A DNA stretch of 64,000 nt from Sulfitobacter sediminilitoris (GTDB lineage: Bacteria; Pseudomonadota; Alphaproteobacteria; Rhodobacterales; Rhodobacteraceae), in contig NZ_JAABNT010000011.1 of NCBI RefSeq assembly GCF_010667575.1, forward strand, positions 62,001 to 126,000. Reading direction: 5' to 3'. A program made the position numbers and the translations under genes. The notes beneath the pieces were generated by a model. It made no database searches. It worked only from the letters and a program-made list of their open reading frames with translations, and had not been told where the DNA came from. Below, piece by piece: positions 18,046 to 27,453 of the stretch; within the stretch, counting starts at the first letter, position 1; the number at the start of each line of letters is the position of its first letter.

Positions 18046-18581
18046 AGGGCAGTCCGCGCATAAGCGCGGCAAACGCTCCAGTGGAGCGTTTGTGGCGTTC
18101 ACGGGCGGAGCCCCTGCGATGGACCGCTGGTCTTCTGGCCGCAACAATCGCCTCCAGTCCGGCCAACGCTCAGACTGCAACCTCAGCTGAAATTGGAGAA
18201 ATGGTAGAAATTGCACGCGACACCTGCATTTCCACGTTCCCAAGCTACCGCAACATTGCACCACGGCTTGCTGCGAAGGGGCTGGCTCAGGACGAACTTG
18301 GGACATGGCGCGGCGAAAGCGCGATTGTCGTCTTTCGGAAGGCAAGCGGCAGCAATCTTGACTGCGAAGTCTGGATGTCAAAGAACTCGAAGATCAAAGA
18401 TGTGTCTGAGCGCCTGCAGGCGAAGCTTTCCAATATGGGCGTGCGGATCCTCTCGGCCACGCGCAAAGGCGTTCGTCTGTCTGCCAATTTCACTAAAGAC
18501 GGGGCAGCAGGCACACTCAGGGTTGAGCCGATGAGCGGCCGTACTTCCAAGATTGTCGTTTCCCATGGGGCTGGGTCGTGA
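18042..18581 (+). CDS. Small secreted protein between sucC and sucD (first of two)
   Basis: Up to 179 residues from a GTG that overlaps the sucC stop (GTGA). The N-terminal 14 codons run through two hairpins, so a start at GTG 18081 or TTG 18090 is also possible; those give a tidier signal peptide (WRSR... [17 protein letters not shown]) with cleavage before QTAT. The mature protein has one Cys pair (DTCISTF and LDCEVWM) and a pattern of helix followed by alternating strands. I know no function. Its stop overlaps the next gene by four bases (GTGA), so it belongs to the suc operon. Confidence 0.7.
   Translation: MKGSPRISAANAPVERLWRSRAEPLRWTAGLLAATIASSPANAQTATSAEIGEMVEIARDTCISTFPSYRNIAPRLAAKGLAQDELGTWRGESAIVVFRKASGSNLDCEVWMSKNSKIKDVSERLQAKLSNMGVRILSATRKGVRLSANFTKDGAAGTLRVEPMSGRTSKIVVSHGAGS
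18054..18091 (+). repeat. Two adjacent hairpins just after the sucC stop
   Basis: CCGCGC-ATAA-GCGCGG (18054-18069) and AAACGCTCC-AGT-GGAGCGTTT (18071-18091), one base apart. The second is followed by T-rich TGTGG rather than a T run. They look like a mobile-type intergenic palindrome or an attenuating or mRNA-stabilising structure, yet an open frame with signal-peptide-like sequence reads through them. Confidence 0.6.
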
Positions 18582-19132
18582 GACGCCGCGCAGCGATAGT
18601 ACCGAAGGCTCTGCGCGCGCTGGGCTTTGCCGCTGGTCTTGACGTTTTGTTGAGCGTCAGCGGAGCGCAAGCAGGCGACCCTGCCTCGACAGCCCGCGCT
18701 GCCATGGACCTCTTCGCGCAAAACTGCTTCTCACCCTTCATGACCGCCGAGAAGGCCCGCAAAACCTTTGCCCTCTCCGGCGCCACATACGACTTCTACG
18801 ACCTCGATCCCTTCTCCAGCGCCGATCCCTCCCCGGCCACGGGCCGCCCCGCGACCCCCGGCACCGACCGCCGCTGCGAGATCGCCTTCGCCGGCAACCA
18901 CGCCGACAAGGCAGCGGCAACCGCTGTTGAGGCACTCACCAAGGAGGGCATCACCACCCCTGCCCCCTTGCCCGCCAGCTACACCGAAACCGAAACCACC
19001 ACTCTTCTTGCCGCGCGGCGCTTGAATCCGCGTCGCACCGCCATCGTCCATGTGGGCACCCGCAATGGGCCGCAGGGCACCGAAACATTTATGCTGGTGG
19101 AGCGCCTCTTGCCCACCAACGACCAGAACTAA
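18578..19132 (+). CDS. Small secreted protein between sucC and sucD (second of two)
   Basis: 184 residues from GTG 18578. A signal peptide (RALGFAAGLDVLLSVSGAQAG) precedes a mature domain with AMDLFAQNCFSPFMTAEKARKTF, a Pro-rich middle (DPSPATGRPATPGTD) and RRCEIAFAGNHADKAA. Two cysteines (C50 region and C99 region) probably pair. In layout it resembles the preceding gene (signal peptide, Cys in a helix near the start, Cys in a strand near the middle), so the two may be distant paralogues. It ends nine bases before sucD. Function unknown; expression with the TCA cycle is clear from the gene order. Confidence 0.75.
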   Translation: MRRRAAIVPKALRALGFAAGLDVLLSVSGAQAGDPASTARAAMDLFAQNCFSPFMTAEKARKTFALSGATYDFYDLDPFSSADPSPATGRPATPGTDRRCEIAFAGNHADKAAATAVEALTKEGITTPAPLPASYTETETTTLLAARRLNPRRTAIVHVGTRNGPQGTETFMLVERLLPTNDQN

Positions 19133-19141
19133 GGAAAAGAC

Positions 19142-20029
19142 ATGGCCGTACTCGTAGACGAAAACACCAAAGTCATCTGTCAGGGCCTCACCGGCTCGCA
19201 GGGCACCTTCCACACTGAACAGGCCATCGCCTATGGCACCAAGATGGTCGGCGGCGTGACCCCCGGCAAAGGCGGTCAGACGCATCTGGACCTGCCTGTC
19301 TTTAACTCCGTGCACGAGGCCAAGCATGTGACCGAGGCCAACGCCTCTGTCATCTACGTTCCGCCTCCCTTCGCGGCGGATTCGATCCTTGAGGCAATCG
19401 ACGCCGAGATGGAGCTGATCGTCTGCATCACCGAAGGCATTCCGGTTCTTGACATGATGAAGGTGCAGCGCGCGCTCGAAGGGTCCAAGTCCCGCCTCAT
19501 CGGCCCCAACTGCCCCGGTGTCATCACACCAGACGCCTGCAAGATCGGCATCATGCCCGGCCATATCCACAAGCGTGGCTCCTGCGGCGTGGTCTCCCGC
19601 TCCGGTACGCTCACCTACGAGGCGGTCAAGCAGACCTCCGATCTGGGCTACGGCCAGTCCTCCGCCGTGGGCATCGGTGGCGACCCGATCAAAGGGACGG
19701 AGCACATCGACGTGCTTGAGATGTTCCTCGCTGACGATGAGACACAGTCCATCATCATGATCGGCGAAATCGGCGGCTCCGCCGAAGAAGAAGCCGCGCA
19801 GTTCCTTGCCGATGAAAAGAAGAAAGGCCGCTGGAAGCCCACCGCAGGCTTCATCGCCGGCCGCACCGCCCCTCCGGGCCGCCGCATGGGCCACGCTGGC
19901 GCCATCGTCGCCGGCGGCAAGGGAGGCGCCGAGGACAAGATCGAAGCCATGCGTTCAGCGGGCATCGTCGTGGCCGACAGCCCCGCGACACTGGGCGAGG
20001 CGGTGAAGGAAGCGATCGAGAAGGGATAA
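19142..20029 (+). CDS. sucD: Succinyl-CoA ligase (ADP-forming), alpha subunit
   Basis: CoA-binding and phospho-carrier subunit of succinyl-CoA synthetase. 295 residues. [11 protein letters not shown] at residues 14-24 is the CoA-binding loop, [10 protein letters not shown] at 121-130 is the family signature, and His251 in [15 protein letters not shown] is the phosphorylated histidine. An AGGAAAAG ribosome site is just upstream. It is followed by a GC-rich double hairpin and the DUF805 gene. Confidence 0.97.
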   Translation: MAVLVDENTKVICQGLTGSQGTFHTEQAIAYGTKMVGGVTPGKGGQTHLDLPVFNSVHEAKHVTEANASVIYVPPPFAADSILEAIDAEMELIVCITEGIPVLDMMKVQRALEGSKSRLIGPNCPGVITPDACKIGIMPGHIHKRGSCGVVSRSGTLTYEAVKQTSDLGYGQSSAVGIGGDPIKGTEHIDVLEMFLADDETQSIIMIGEIGGSAEEEAAQFLADEKKKGRWKPTAGFIAGRTAPPGRRMGHAGAIVAGGKGGAEDKIEAMRSAGIVVADSPATLGEAVKEAIEKG

Positions 20030-20034
20030 TGTAG

Positions 20035-20080
20035 GGCGGGGTTCACCCCGCCTTCACCACCGGCGGGGAAAACCCCCGCC
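20035..20080 (+). repeat. GC-rich double hairpin (REP-like) after sucD
   Basis: GGCGGGG-TTCA-CCCCGCC (20035-20052) and GGCGGGG-AAAAC-CCCCGCC (20062-20080). A near-copy of the first stem occurs at 25098-25115 after sucB. These are short interspersed palindromes of the kind common between genes in GC-rich proteobacteria; here they may stabilise the 3' end of sucCD mRNA. Confidence 0.65.
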
Positions 20081-20097
20081 TTACGGGAGGACGACCA

Positions 20098-20559
20098 ATG
20101 ACCATGGACTTCATGACCGCCGTCAAAACCTGCCTGACGCAGAAGTACGCCAAGTTCGAGGGCCGCGCCTCCCGCTCCGAATACTGGTGGTTCTTCCTCT
20201 TCGTGGTCCTCGGCTCCATCGTGGCGATGTTCCTCGGCCCGCTGTCCTTCATCTTCACCCTCGCCATCATCGTGCCGATGCTGGCCGTGGGCTTCCGCCG
20301 CCTGCAGGACACCGGCCGCCCCGGCTGGTGGATTGTCATCACCGCCGTCCTCAGCCTGCTGAATACGCTGCTGGCCCCCGCCATGCCCGACGAGGCCGCC
20401 ATCGCCGCGGGCGAGTTCCCCGGCACCGGCTCGGTCCTGCTGTCCGGCGTCCTCGGGCTCATCGGCCTGATCGTCAGCCTCGTCTTCCTGTGGTGGCTCA
20501 CCCGCCCCAGCCAGCCCGAAACCAACCAGTACGGCCCGCCGCCCGCGCCCGCCGCCTGA
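20098..20559 (+). CDS. DUF805 family inner-membrane protein
   Basis: 153-residue membrane protein of the DUF805 family. FEGRASRSEYWWFFLFVVL near residue 20 is the family signature (GRxSRxEYW), followed by four hydrophobic helices, with RRLQDTGRPGWW near residue 76 as the second conserved motif. The tail is Pro-rich. Its role is not known in any organism I can name. It lies between sucD and sucA in the same direction, after a REP-like hairpin, so it is likely transcribed with TCA genes though perhaps at a lower level. Confidence 0.85.
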   Translation: MTMDFMTAVKTCLTQKYAKFEGRASRSEYWWFFLFVVLGSIVAMFLGPLSFIFTLAIIVPMLAVGFRRLQDTGRPGWWIVITAVLSLLNTLLAPAMPDEAAIAAGEFPGTGSVLLSGVLGLIGLIVSLVFLWWLTRPSQPETNQYGPPPAPAA

Positions 20560-20590
20560 TCCACGTCCAGCCCAGCCATAAGGTGACGCC

Positions 20591-23554
20591 ATGACCGAAC
20601 AACCCGCCAACGACCATTTCCACGCCTCCTCCTTCATGGAGGGGGACAACGCGGAATACCTTGAACAGCTCTACGCCCGCTACGCCGCTGACCCGTCTTC
20701 AGTCGATGAGGCATGGCACGTCTTCTTCAAGGCGATGGGAGATGAGCGCAAAGCTGTCGAAGCCGAAGCCTCTGGCCCGTCTTGGGCACGGCGTGACTGG
20801 CCCCCGGCCCCAACGGGCGACACCATGGGCGCGCTTACCGGCATCTGGCCCGAACCCGAAGAGGCAAAGGCCGCAGGTGACAAGATCAAAGCCAAGGCCG
20901 CCGAGAAGGGCGTAGAGGTCAGTGACGATCAGATCAAACAGGCCGTGCTGGATTCAATCCGCGCGCTGATGCTGATCCGGGCCTACCGGATCAGGGGCCA
21001 TCTGGCCGCCGATCTGGACCCGCTTGACATGCGCGAAGGGGGTGACCATCCCGAGCTTGACCCAAAAGCCTACGGTTTCTCCGACGCCGACATGGACCGC
21101 CCGATCTTCATCGACAACGTGCTTGGCCTTGAGGTCGCGACACTCAAACAGATCGTCGGCATCGTCAAACGTACCTATTGCGGCACGTTTGCACTCCAGT
21201 ACATGCACATCTCAGACCCCGAACAAGCCGGTTGGCTGAAGGAACGGATCGAAGGTTACGACAAGGAAATCACCTTTACCAAGAACGGGCGCAAGGCGAT
21301 CCTTTCAAAGCTGGTCGAGGCCGAGGGATTTGAGAAATTCCTGCACGTCAAATACATGGGCACCAAGCGTTTCGGCCTTGATGGCGGCGAAAGCCTTGTC
21401 CCCGCGATGGAGCAGATCATCAAACGTGGCGGTCAGTTGGGCCTGAAAGAGATCGTTATAGGCATGCCCCATCGGGGCCGCCTGTCGGTGCTCGCCAACG
21501 TGATGCAGAAACCCTACCGCGCGATTTTCAACGAATTTCAGGGCGGAAGTTTCAAGCCAGAGGACGTCGACGGATCTGGTGACGTGAAATATCACCTTGG
21601 TGCCTCATCGGACCGTGATTTCGACGGCAATTCTGTCCACCTCTCTCTCACAGCCAACCCCTCACACCTTGAGGCTGTGAACCCCGTGGTGCTGGGCAAG
21701 GCCCGCGCCAAGCAAGATCAGCTGAACGATCACGACCGGATCGCCGTCATGCCACTCCTTCTGCACGGTGACGCGGCATTCGCGGGGCAAGGCGTCGTGG
21801 CAGAATGCTTCGCTCTGTCAGGCCTGCGCGGTCACAAAACGGGCGGCACAATGCATCTCGTGGTGAACAACCAGATCGGTTTCACCACCGCACCGCACTT
21901 CTCGCGTTCCTCTCCCTATCCCACCGATAACGCACTCGTGGTCGAGGCGCCTATCTTCCATGTCAACGGTGATGATCCCGAAGCGGTCGTGCACGCCGCG
22001 CGCGTGGCCACCGAATTCCGCCAGAAGTTCCACAAGGACGTGGTGATCGACATCATCTGTTACCGCCGGTTCGGACATAACGAGGGCGATGAGCCGATGT
22101 TCACCAACCCGGTGATGTACAAGAAAATCAAAGGCCACAAAACCACGCTGAGCCTCTATTCCGACCGTCTGGCCAAAGACGGTTTGGTGCCCGAGGGCGA
22201 AATCGAAGACATGAAGGCCGATTTCCAGAAGCTGATGAACGATGAGTTCGAAGCTGGCAAGGAATACCGCCCCAACAAAGCCGACTGGCTGGATGGCAAG
22301 TGGTCCCACCTCGACAAGCAAAAAGAGAAATATCAGCGTGGCAAGACAGCGATTAAACCTGCCACGATGAAGGAAGTGGGCAAGGCCTTGACGACCGCGC
22401 CCGACGGTTTCCCGCTGCACAAGACAGTCGGGCGCCTTCTGGATGCCAAGGCAGAGATGTTTGAGGCTGGAAAAGGCTTTGACTGGGCAACCGCAGAGGC
22501 GCTCGCCTTTGGCTCGCTTCTGACTGAGGGCTACAAGGTCCGCCTTGCCGGGCAGGATTCGACCCGCGGCACCTTTAGCCAGCGTCATTCGGGCCTGATC
22601 AATCAGGAAAACGAAGAACGCTACTATCCGCTTAACCATATCCGCGAGGGGCAGGCAGAGTACGAGGTGATCGACTCAGCGCTCAGTGAATATGCCGTTC
22701 TCGGATTTGAATACGGCTACTCGCTGGCTGAACCGAATGCCCTGACACTTTGGGAAGCGCAGTTTGGCGACTTTGCCAACGGAGCGCAGATCATGTTCGA
22801 TCAATTCATCAGCTCAGGCGAATCCAAGTGGCTGCGCATGTCCGGTCTGGTCTGCCTGCTGCCGCACGGCTACGAGGGACAGGGGCCGGAACACTCTTCC
22901 GCCCGTCTGGAACGGTTCCTGACCATGTGTGGCGGCGACAACTGGATCGTGGCGAATTGCACGACACCGGCCAACTACTTCCATATCCTGCGCCGTCAGC
23001 TGCACCGCAGCTACCGCAAGCCGCTTATCCTGATGACGCCGAAATCGCTGCTGCGTCACAAGCTGGCGGTCTCAACGGCCGATGAGTTCACAACGGGTTC
23101 AAGCTTCCACCGCGTCCTTTGGGATGATGCGCAGCAGGGCAATTCCGACACCAAACTGGTGGCGGATGACAAGATCAAGCGCGTGGTGATGTGTTCAGGC
23201 AAGGTCTACTACGACCTGCTTGAAGAACGCGACGCGCGGGGCATCGATGACATTTACCTCCTGCGTTTCGAACAGTTCTATCCCTTCCCCGCGCAATCTG
23301 CGGTCAAGGAGTTGGAGCGGTTCAAAAACGCCGAGATGGTCTGGTGCCAGGAAGAGCCCAAGAACCAGGGCGCATGGACCTTTATTGAGCCCAACATCGA
23401 ATGGGTTCTTGGCCGTATCAAAGCCAAAAACACGCGGCCCGTCTACGCAGGCCGCGCCACCGCCGCCTCCCCGGCGACAGGTCTGGCCAGCCAGCACAAA
23501 GCACAACAAGCCGCCCTCGTGGACGAGGCGCTGACACTCAAAGGATCGAAGTAA
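20591..23554 (+). CDS. sucA: 2-oxoglutarate dehydrogenase E1 component
   Basis: Thiamine-diphosphate enzyme that decarboxylates 2-oxoglutarate and passes the succinyl group to SucB lipoate. 987 residues, normal length. The N-terminus ([22 protein letters not shown]) is the E2/E3-interaction segment; [10 protein letters not shown] near residue 294 and [17 protein letters not shown] near residue 394 form the diphosphate and magnesium site; [17 protein letters not shown] near residue 490 is typical for E1o. The stop TAA overlaps the sucB ATG by one base (TAATG), so synthesis of the two is coupled. Confidence 0.97.
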   Translation: MTEQPANDHFHASSFMEGDNAEYLEQLYARYAADPSSVDEAWHVFFKAMGDERKAVEAEASGPSWARRDWPPAPTGDTMGALTGIWPEPEEAKAAGDKIKAKAAEKGVEVSDDQIKQAVLDSIRALMLIRAYRIRGHLAADLDPLDMREGGDHPELDPKAYGFSDADMDRPIFIDNVLGLEVATLKQIVGIVKRTYCGTFALQYMHISDPEQAGWLKERIEGYDKEITFTKNGRKAILSKLVEAEGFEKFLHVKYMGTKRFGLDGGESLVPAMEQIIKRGGQLGLKEIVIGMPHRGRLSVLANVMQKPYRAIFNEFQGGSFKPEDVDGSGDVKYHLGASSDRDFDGNSVHLSLTANPSHLEAVNPVVLGKARAKQDQLNDHDRIAVMPLLLHGDAAFAGQGVVAECFALSGLRGHKTGGTMHLVVNNQIGFTTAPHFSRSSPYPTDNALVVEAPIFHVNGDDPEAVVHAARVATEFRQKFHKDVVIDIICYRRFGHNEGDEPMFTNPVMYKKIKGHKTTLSLYSDRLAKDGLVPEGEIEDMKADFQKLMNDEFEAGKEYRPNKADWLDGKWSHLDKQKEKYQRGKTAIKPATMKEVGKALTTAPDGFPLHKTVGRLLDAKAEMFEAGKGFDWATAEALAFGSLLTEGYKVRLAGQDSTRGTFSQRHSGLINQENEERYYPLNHIREGQAEYEVIDSALSEYAVLGFEYGYSLAEPNALTLWEAQFGDFANGAQIMFDQFISSGESKWLRMSGLVCLLPHGYEGQGPEHSSARLERFLTMCGGDNWIVANCTTPANYFHILRRQLHRSYRKPLILMTPKSLLRHKLAVSTADEFTTGSSFHRVLWDDAQQGNSDTKLVADDKIKRVVMCSGKVYYDLLEERDARGIDDIYLLRFEQFYPFPAQSAVKELERFKNAEMVWCQEEPKNQGAWTFIEPNIEWVLGRIKAKNTRPVYAGRATAASPATGLASQHKAQQAALVDEALTLKGSK

Positions 23555-25092
23555 TGACAGAAGTACGTGTCCCGACGCTGGGCGAATCCGTGACCGAGGC
23601 GACCGTGGCAACATGGTTCAAGAAACCCGGTGACGCCGTTGCCGTGGACGAAATGCTGTGCGAACTGGAAACCGACAAGGTGACGGTCGAGGTCCCCAGC
23701 CCCGTGGCGGGCAAACTGGAAGAAATCGTCGCCGCCGAGGGCGAAACCGTCGGCGTGGATGCCCTGCTTGCTAACATCTCCGAAGGCGATGGGGGCAACA
23801 AGGCAGCGCCGAAAGCCCGCGAAAGCTCTGAAAATGATGCGGCCAGCAGCCAAGCGCCTCGCAAGTCCAGCGACGGCGGAGGTCAAAGCGTTGACGTCAT
23901 GGTCCCCACGTTGGGAGAGAGCGTTACCGAAGCGACCGTCAGCACATGGTTCAAGAAGGTGGGCGATACCGTTGCCCAAGACGAAATGCTGTGCGAGCTG
24001 GAAACAGACAAGGTTTCTGTCGAAGTCCCTGCTCCCGCCGCAGGCACTCTGACCGAGATCCTTGCAGAAGAAGGCAGCACAGTTGAAGCCAATGGCAAGC
24101 TCGCGGTTCTGTCCGCAGGGTCTGGCGCAGCGGCCTCTGCTTCCGCACAGGAGACAGCTCCGGCTCCGGCAGCGGCCAGCCCATCAACCGGCAAAGACGT
24201 CGAAGATGCCCCATCGGCCAAGAAAGCCATGGCCGAAGCGGGCATCAGCCGCGATCAGGTCACCGGTTCGGGCCGTGATGGACGCGTGATGAAAGAGGAC
24301 GTCGCCAAGGCCATCGCTGCTGGTACCTCAGCAGCAGCATCCGCACCAGCGGCTGTCACAGCGCCACGCGCCCCATCCGCTGCGGATGATGCGTCCCGCG
24401 AGGAACGCGTGCGTATGACACGTCTCAAGCAGACCATGGCCCGCCGCCTGAAAGAAGCGCAAAACACCGCCGCGATCCTGACCACCTTCAATGAGGTCGA
24501 CATGACCGAGGTGATGGCGATCCGGAACGCCTACAAGGCCGATTTCGAAAAGAAACACGGCGTGCGCATGGGCTTCATGTCCTTCTTCACCAAGGCGTGC
24601 TGCCACGCCTTGAAGGAAATCCCCGAGGTCAATGCAGAGATCGACGGCACTGACGTGATCTACAAGAACTATGTCCACATGGGTGTTGCCGCAGGCACGC
24701 CCACGGGCCTTGTGGTGCCGGTAATCAAGAACGCCGACAGCATGTCCTTTGCCGAGATCGAGAAGGCCGTGAATGCCATGGGCAAGAAGGCCCGCGATGG
24801 CAAGCTCACCATGGCCGACATGACCGGCGGCACCTTCACCATCTCAAATGGCGGCGTCTACGGCTCGCTTATGACCGCGCCCATCCTGAACCCACCCCAG
24901 TCCGGTATCCTTGGCATGGCGAAAATCCAGGACCGCGCGATGGTCATCGGCGGAGAGATCGTGATCCGCCCGATGATGTACATCTCGCTCAGCTATGACC
25001 ACCGGATCATCGACGGCAAAGGCGCGGTGACATTCCTTGTGCGCGTCAAAGAGATGCTGGAGGATCCGCGTCGTTTGTTGATGGACTTGTAA
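23554..25092 (+). CDS. sucB: Dihydrolipoyl succinyltransferase (E2o) with two lipoyl domains
   Basis: Core of the 2-oxoglutarate dehydrogenase complex. 512 residues, longer than the roughly 400 of single-lipoyl E2o, because two lipoyl domains are present: residues 2-76 (lipoyl Lys42 in ETDKV) and 112-186 (Lys153, same motif), nearly identical to each other. An Ala/Pro linker and a peripheral subunit-binding domain (about 225-262, [11 protein letters not shown]...GRVMKEDV) follow. The catalytic domain has the [12 protein letters not shown] active-site motif near the C-terminus. The longer open frame upstream lies inside sucA and is ignored; start ATG 23554 overlaps the sucA stop. Confidence 0.96.
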   Translation: MTEVRVPTLGESVTEATVATWFKKPGDAVAVDEMLCELETDKVTVEVPSPVAGKLEEIVAAEGETVGVDALLANISEGDGGNKAAPKARESSENDAASSQAPRKSSDGGGQSVDVMVPTLGESVTEATVSTWFKKVGDTVAQDEMLCELETDKVSVEVPAPAAGTLTEILAEEGSTVEANGKLAVLSAGSGAAASASAQETAPAPAAASPSTGKDVEDAPSAKKAMAEAGISRDQVTGSGRDGRVMKEDVAKAIAAGTSAAASAPAAVTAPRAPSAADDASREERVRMTRLKQTMARRLKEAQNTAAILTTFNEVDMTEVMAIRNAYKADFEKKHGVRMGFMSFFTKACCHALKEIPEVNAEIDGTDVIYKNYVHMGVAAGTPTGLVVPVIKNADSMSFAEIEKAVNAMGKKARDGKLTMADMTGGTFTISNGGVYGSLMTAPILNPPQSGILGMAKIQDRAMVIGGEIVIRPMMYISLSYDHRIIDGKGAVTFLVRVKEMLEDPRRLLMDL

Positions 25093-25097
25093 GTGGC

Positions 25098-25150
25098 GGC
25101 GGGGCGAACCCCGCCCTACTATCCGTCCGCAGAGCGGGGCTCATCCCGCC
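25098..25150 (+). repeat. GC-rich hairpin pair (REP-like) after sucB
   Basis: GGCGGGG-CGAA-CCCCGCC (25098-25115), then GCGGG-GCTCAT-CCCGC (25134-25149). The first stem is the same as the one after sucD. It lies just past the sucB stop and before the MAPEG pair. Confidence 0.6.
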
Positions 25151-25168
25151 AGCTTAGGGGACAATAAC

Positions 25169-25552
25169 ATGACCGAACTCACACTCCTTGCCGCCTACGG
25201 CATCCTAGTACTGATCACACTGCTCCTGCAGGTCTTGGGCTCCATGCGCACGCTCTCCATGGGCTACCTGATGTCCGCGCGGGACGAACCGCGCGAGGTC
25301 GGCCTGATGACCGCCCGCATTAAACGCGCGCTCGACAATTCAATCACCGCCATGGCGCTTTTCGCCCCTGCCGTGCTGCTCTTGGAAGTGCAGGACAAGA
25401 CCGACAATGCATCTCTGCTGGCCTGTCAGGTTTTCCTAGTGGCGCGCATCATCTACCTGCCGGTATACGCGTTGGGCGTCCCAGCGATCCGCACGCTGGC
25501 ATGGCTTGCCGGTTTTGCCGCTACAGCCATACTCTACCTGCTGGCGCTATGA
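25169..25552 (+). CDS. MAPEG domain membrane protein (first of a tandem pair)
   Basis: 127-residue inner-membrane protein with four hydrophobic helices. It has the MAPEG-family look: a polar loop MSARDEPREVGLMTARIKRALDN after helix 1 and IYLPVYALGVPAIRTLAWL before helix 4. Bacterial members are rarely characterised; eukaryotic ones act on glutathione or eicosanoids. The last four bases overlap the next gene (ATGA). Position between sucB and lpd implies co-expression with the 2-oxoglutarate dehydrogenase complex. Confidence 0.85.
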   Translation: MTELTLLAAYGILVLITLLLQVLGSMRTLSMGYLMSARDEPREVGLMTARIKRALDNSITAMALFAPAVLLLEVQDKTDNASLLACQVFLVARIIYLPVYALGVPAIRTLAWLAGFAATAILYLLAL

Positions 25553-25944
25553 GCACTGAACTCACGGTTCTTGCACTCGCCACTCTATGGCAGATGGTGC
25601 AGTTCGTGCTTTATGCCTTGCCGGCGAACCGCGAGCTTGGTCCGGGCTACACCATGTCAGCCCGCGACAGGGAACCTGCTCGGCCCATGTCCGACCGCAC
25701 GGCACGGCTGGGCCGCGCCTTTGACAACCATACCGAATGGCTGCTGCTTTTTGCCATCGCCGTGGGCGTCACCGAACTTTCAGGCCAGGGCACGCCGTTC
25801 ACTGCTGCTTGCGCCTGGGCCTATCTCATTGCACGCGTCGCCTATGTGCCCGCCTATGCCTTTGGCCTGACGCCCTGGCGCTCGCTCATCTGGAGCGTGG
25901 GCATTCTTGCTACCCTTTTGATGCTGCTTGCAGCGCTTATCTGA
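25549..25944 (+). CDS. MAPEG domain membrane protein (second of a tandem pair)
   Basis: 131-residue four-helix membrane protein, paralogue of the preceding gene: [30 protein letters not shown] matches its loop, and [21 protein letters not shown] matches its fourth-helix approach. Start is ATG 25549, overlapping the upstream stop. The two probably form a hetero-oligomer, as MAPEG proteins are trimers, but that is inference. lpd begins 43 bases downstream with its own strong ribosome site. Confidence 0.85.
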   Translation: MSTELTVLALATLWQMVQFVLYALPANRELGPGYTMSARDREPARPMSDRTARLGRAFDNHTEWLLLFAIAVGVTELSGQGTPFTAACAWAYLIARVAYVPAYAFGLTPWRSLIWSVGILATLLMLLAALI

Positions 25945-25987
25945 CGCCCCTACCCTGCGGGCCAATACCACCCAAGGAGAAACTCCC

Positions 25988-27376
25988 ATGTCCAGCTATG
26001 ACGTCATTATCATCGGCTCCGGCCCCGGCGGCTATGTCGCTGCGATCCGCTGCGCGCAACTGGGTCTGAAAACCGCCTGCGTCGAGGGGCGCGAGAAGCT
26101 GGGCGGAACCTGCCTGAACGTGGGATGTATTCCGTCCAAGGCGCTGCTGCATGCGTCACACATGCTGCACGAGGCAGAGCACAACTTTGCCGAGATGGGG
26201 CTGAAGGGCAAAAGCCCATCGGTCGATTGGAAGCAGATGCTGACCTACAAGAATTCCACGATCGAGACGAACACCAAGGGCATCGAATTCCTGTTCAAGA
26301 AGAACAAGATCGACTGGCTCAAGGGCTGGGGAACCATCCCCGAAGCCGGTAAAGTCAAGGTCGGAGACGAGGTTCACGAGGCCAAGAACATCATCATCGC
26401 GACCGGGTCCGAAGCTTCCTCGCTCCCCGGGGTCGAGGTGGACGAAAAGGTCGTCGTGACCTCCACCGGCGCGCTTGAACTGGGCAAAGTGCCCAAGAAA
26501 ATGGTCGTGATCGGCGCGGGCGTTATCGGCCTCGAACTGGGCAGCGTCTATTCCCGCCTTGGGTCAGAGGTCACGGTTGTCGAATTCCTTGATGCGATCA
26601 CACCGGGCATGGACCCCGAAGTGCAGAAAACCTTCCAGCGGACGCTGAAAAAACAGGGTCTGAACTTTGTTATGGGTGCCGCGGTGCAAAAGACCGAAGC
26701 AACCAAGACCAAGGCCAAGGCCCATTACAAGCTGCGCAAGGACGACAGCGAGCATGTGTTGGATGCCGATGTGGTGCTGGTTGCCACGGGGCGCAAACCC
26801 TATCATGACGGGCTCGACCTTGAGGCGCTTGGCATTCGCCTGACCAAGCGCGGTCAAATCGCCGTGACCAAGGAATGGCAGACCGACGTTAAGGGCATCT
26901 ACGCCATCGGTGATGTAATCGAGGGCCCGATGCTGGCCCACAAGGCAGAAGACGAGGGCATGGCCGTTGCAGAAGTGATCGCGGGCAAGCATGGACACGT
27001 GAACTATGGCGTGATCCCCGGTGTGATCTACACGCATCCAGAGGTCGCCAACGTAGGTGAAACAGAACAAACCCTCAAGGACGCGGGGCGCGCATACAAG
27101 GTGGGCAAGTTCAGCTTCATGGGCAACGCCCGCGCCAAGGCGAATTTCGCAGGCGACGGTTTTGTTAAAATTCTTGCGGACAAGGAAACCGACCGCATCC
27201 TTGGATGTCACATCATTGGCCCCGGCGCGGGCGATCTGATCCACGAGGTTTGCGTCGCAATGGAGTTCGGTGCCTCTGCGCAGGATCTTGCGATGACCTG
27301 CCACGCCCACCCCACCTATTCCGAAGCAGTACGCGAGGCGGCGCTGGCCTGCGGCGACGGCCCGATCCACATGTAG
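25988..27376 (+). CDS. lpdA: Dihydrolipoyl dehydrogenase (E3)
   Basis: Flavoprotein that reoxidises dihydrolipoamide with NAD for 2-oxoacid dehydrogenase complexes. 462 residues from ATG 25988, preceded by AAGGAG. The FAD fold [14 protein letters not shown] is at 7-20, the redox disulfide is C42/C47 in [13 protein letters not shown], the NAD fold is [20 protein letters not shown] near 180, and the C-terminal [15 protein letters not shown] carries the proton-relay His/Glu. Its place at the end of the suc array suggests it serves SucAB, though E3 may also serve pyruvate dehydrogenase. Confidence 0.97.
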   Translation: MSSYDVIIIGSGPGGYVAAIRCAQLGLKTACVEGREKLGGTCLNVGCIPSKALLHASHMLHEAEHNFAEMGLKGKSPSVDWKQMLTYKNSTIETNTKGIEFLFKKNKIDWLKGWGTIPEAGKVKVGDEVHEAKNIIIATGSEASSLPGVEVDEKVVVTSTGALELGKVPKKMVVIGAGVIGLELGSVYSRLGSEVTVVEFLDAITPGMDPEVQKTFQRTLKKQGLNFVMGAAVQKTEATKTKAKAHYKLRKDDSEHVLDADVVLVATGRKPYHDGLDLEALGIRLTKRGQIAVTKEWQTDVKGIYAIGDVIEGPMLAHKAEDEGMAVAEVIAGKHGHVNYGVIPGVIYTHPEVANVGETEQTLKDAGRAYKVGKFSFMGNARAKANFAGDGFVKILADKETDRILGCHIIGPGAGDLIHEVCVAMEFGASAQDLAMTCHAHPTYSEAVREAALACGDGPIHM

Positions 27377-27453
27377 ATCAGGGCCTTTACGGCATCATTC
27401 AGCGGGACGGTTCGATGGCTGCGCTTTCTGTTGGGGCGCGGCCATTCTCTTTT

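Noticed and set aside
16768..18381. A 537-codon open frame on the minus strand
   Set aside because: Antisense of sucC; translation is rich in D, V, H and F without domain motifs, while the plus strand encodes a clear SucC.
18731..19894. A 387-codon minus-strand open frame
   Set aside because: Antisense of sucD and the secreted-protein gene; composition (G, A, D, H runs) is that of a shadow frame.
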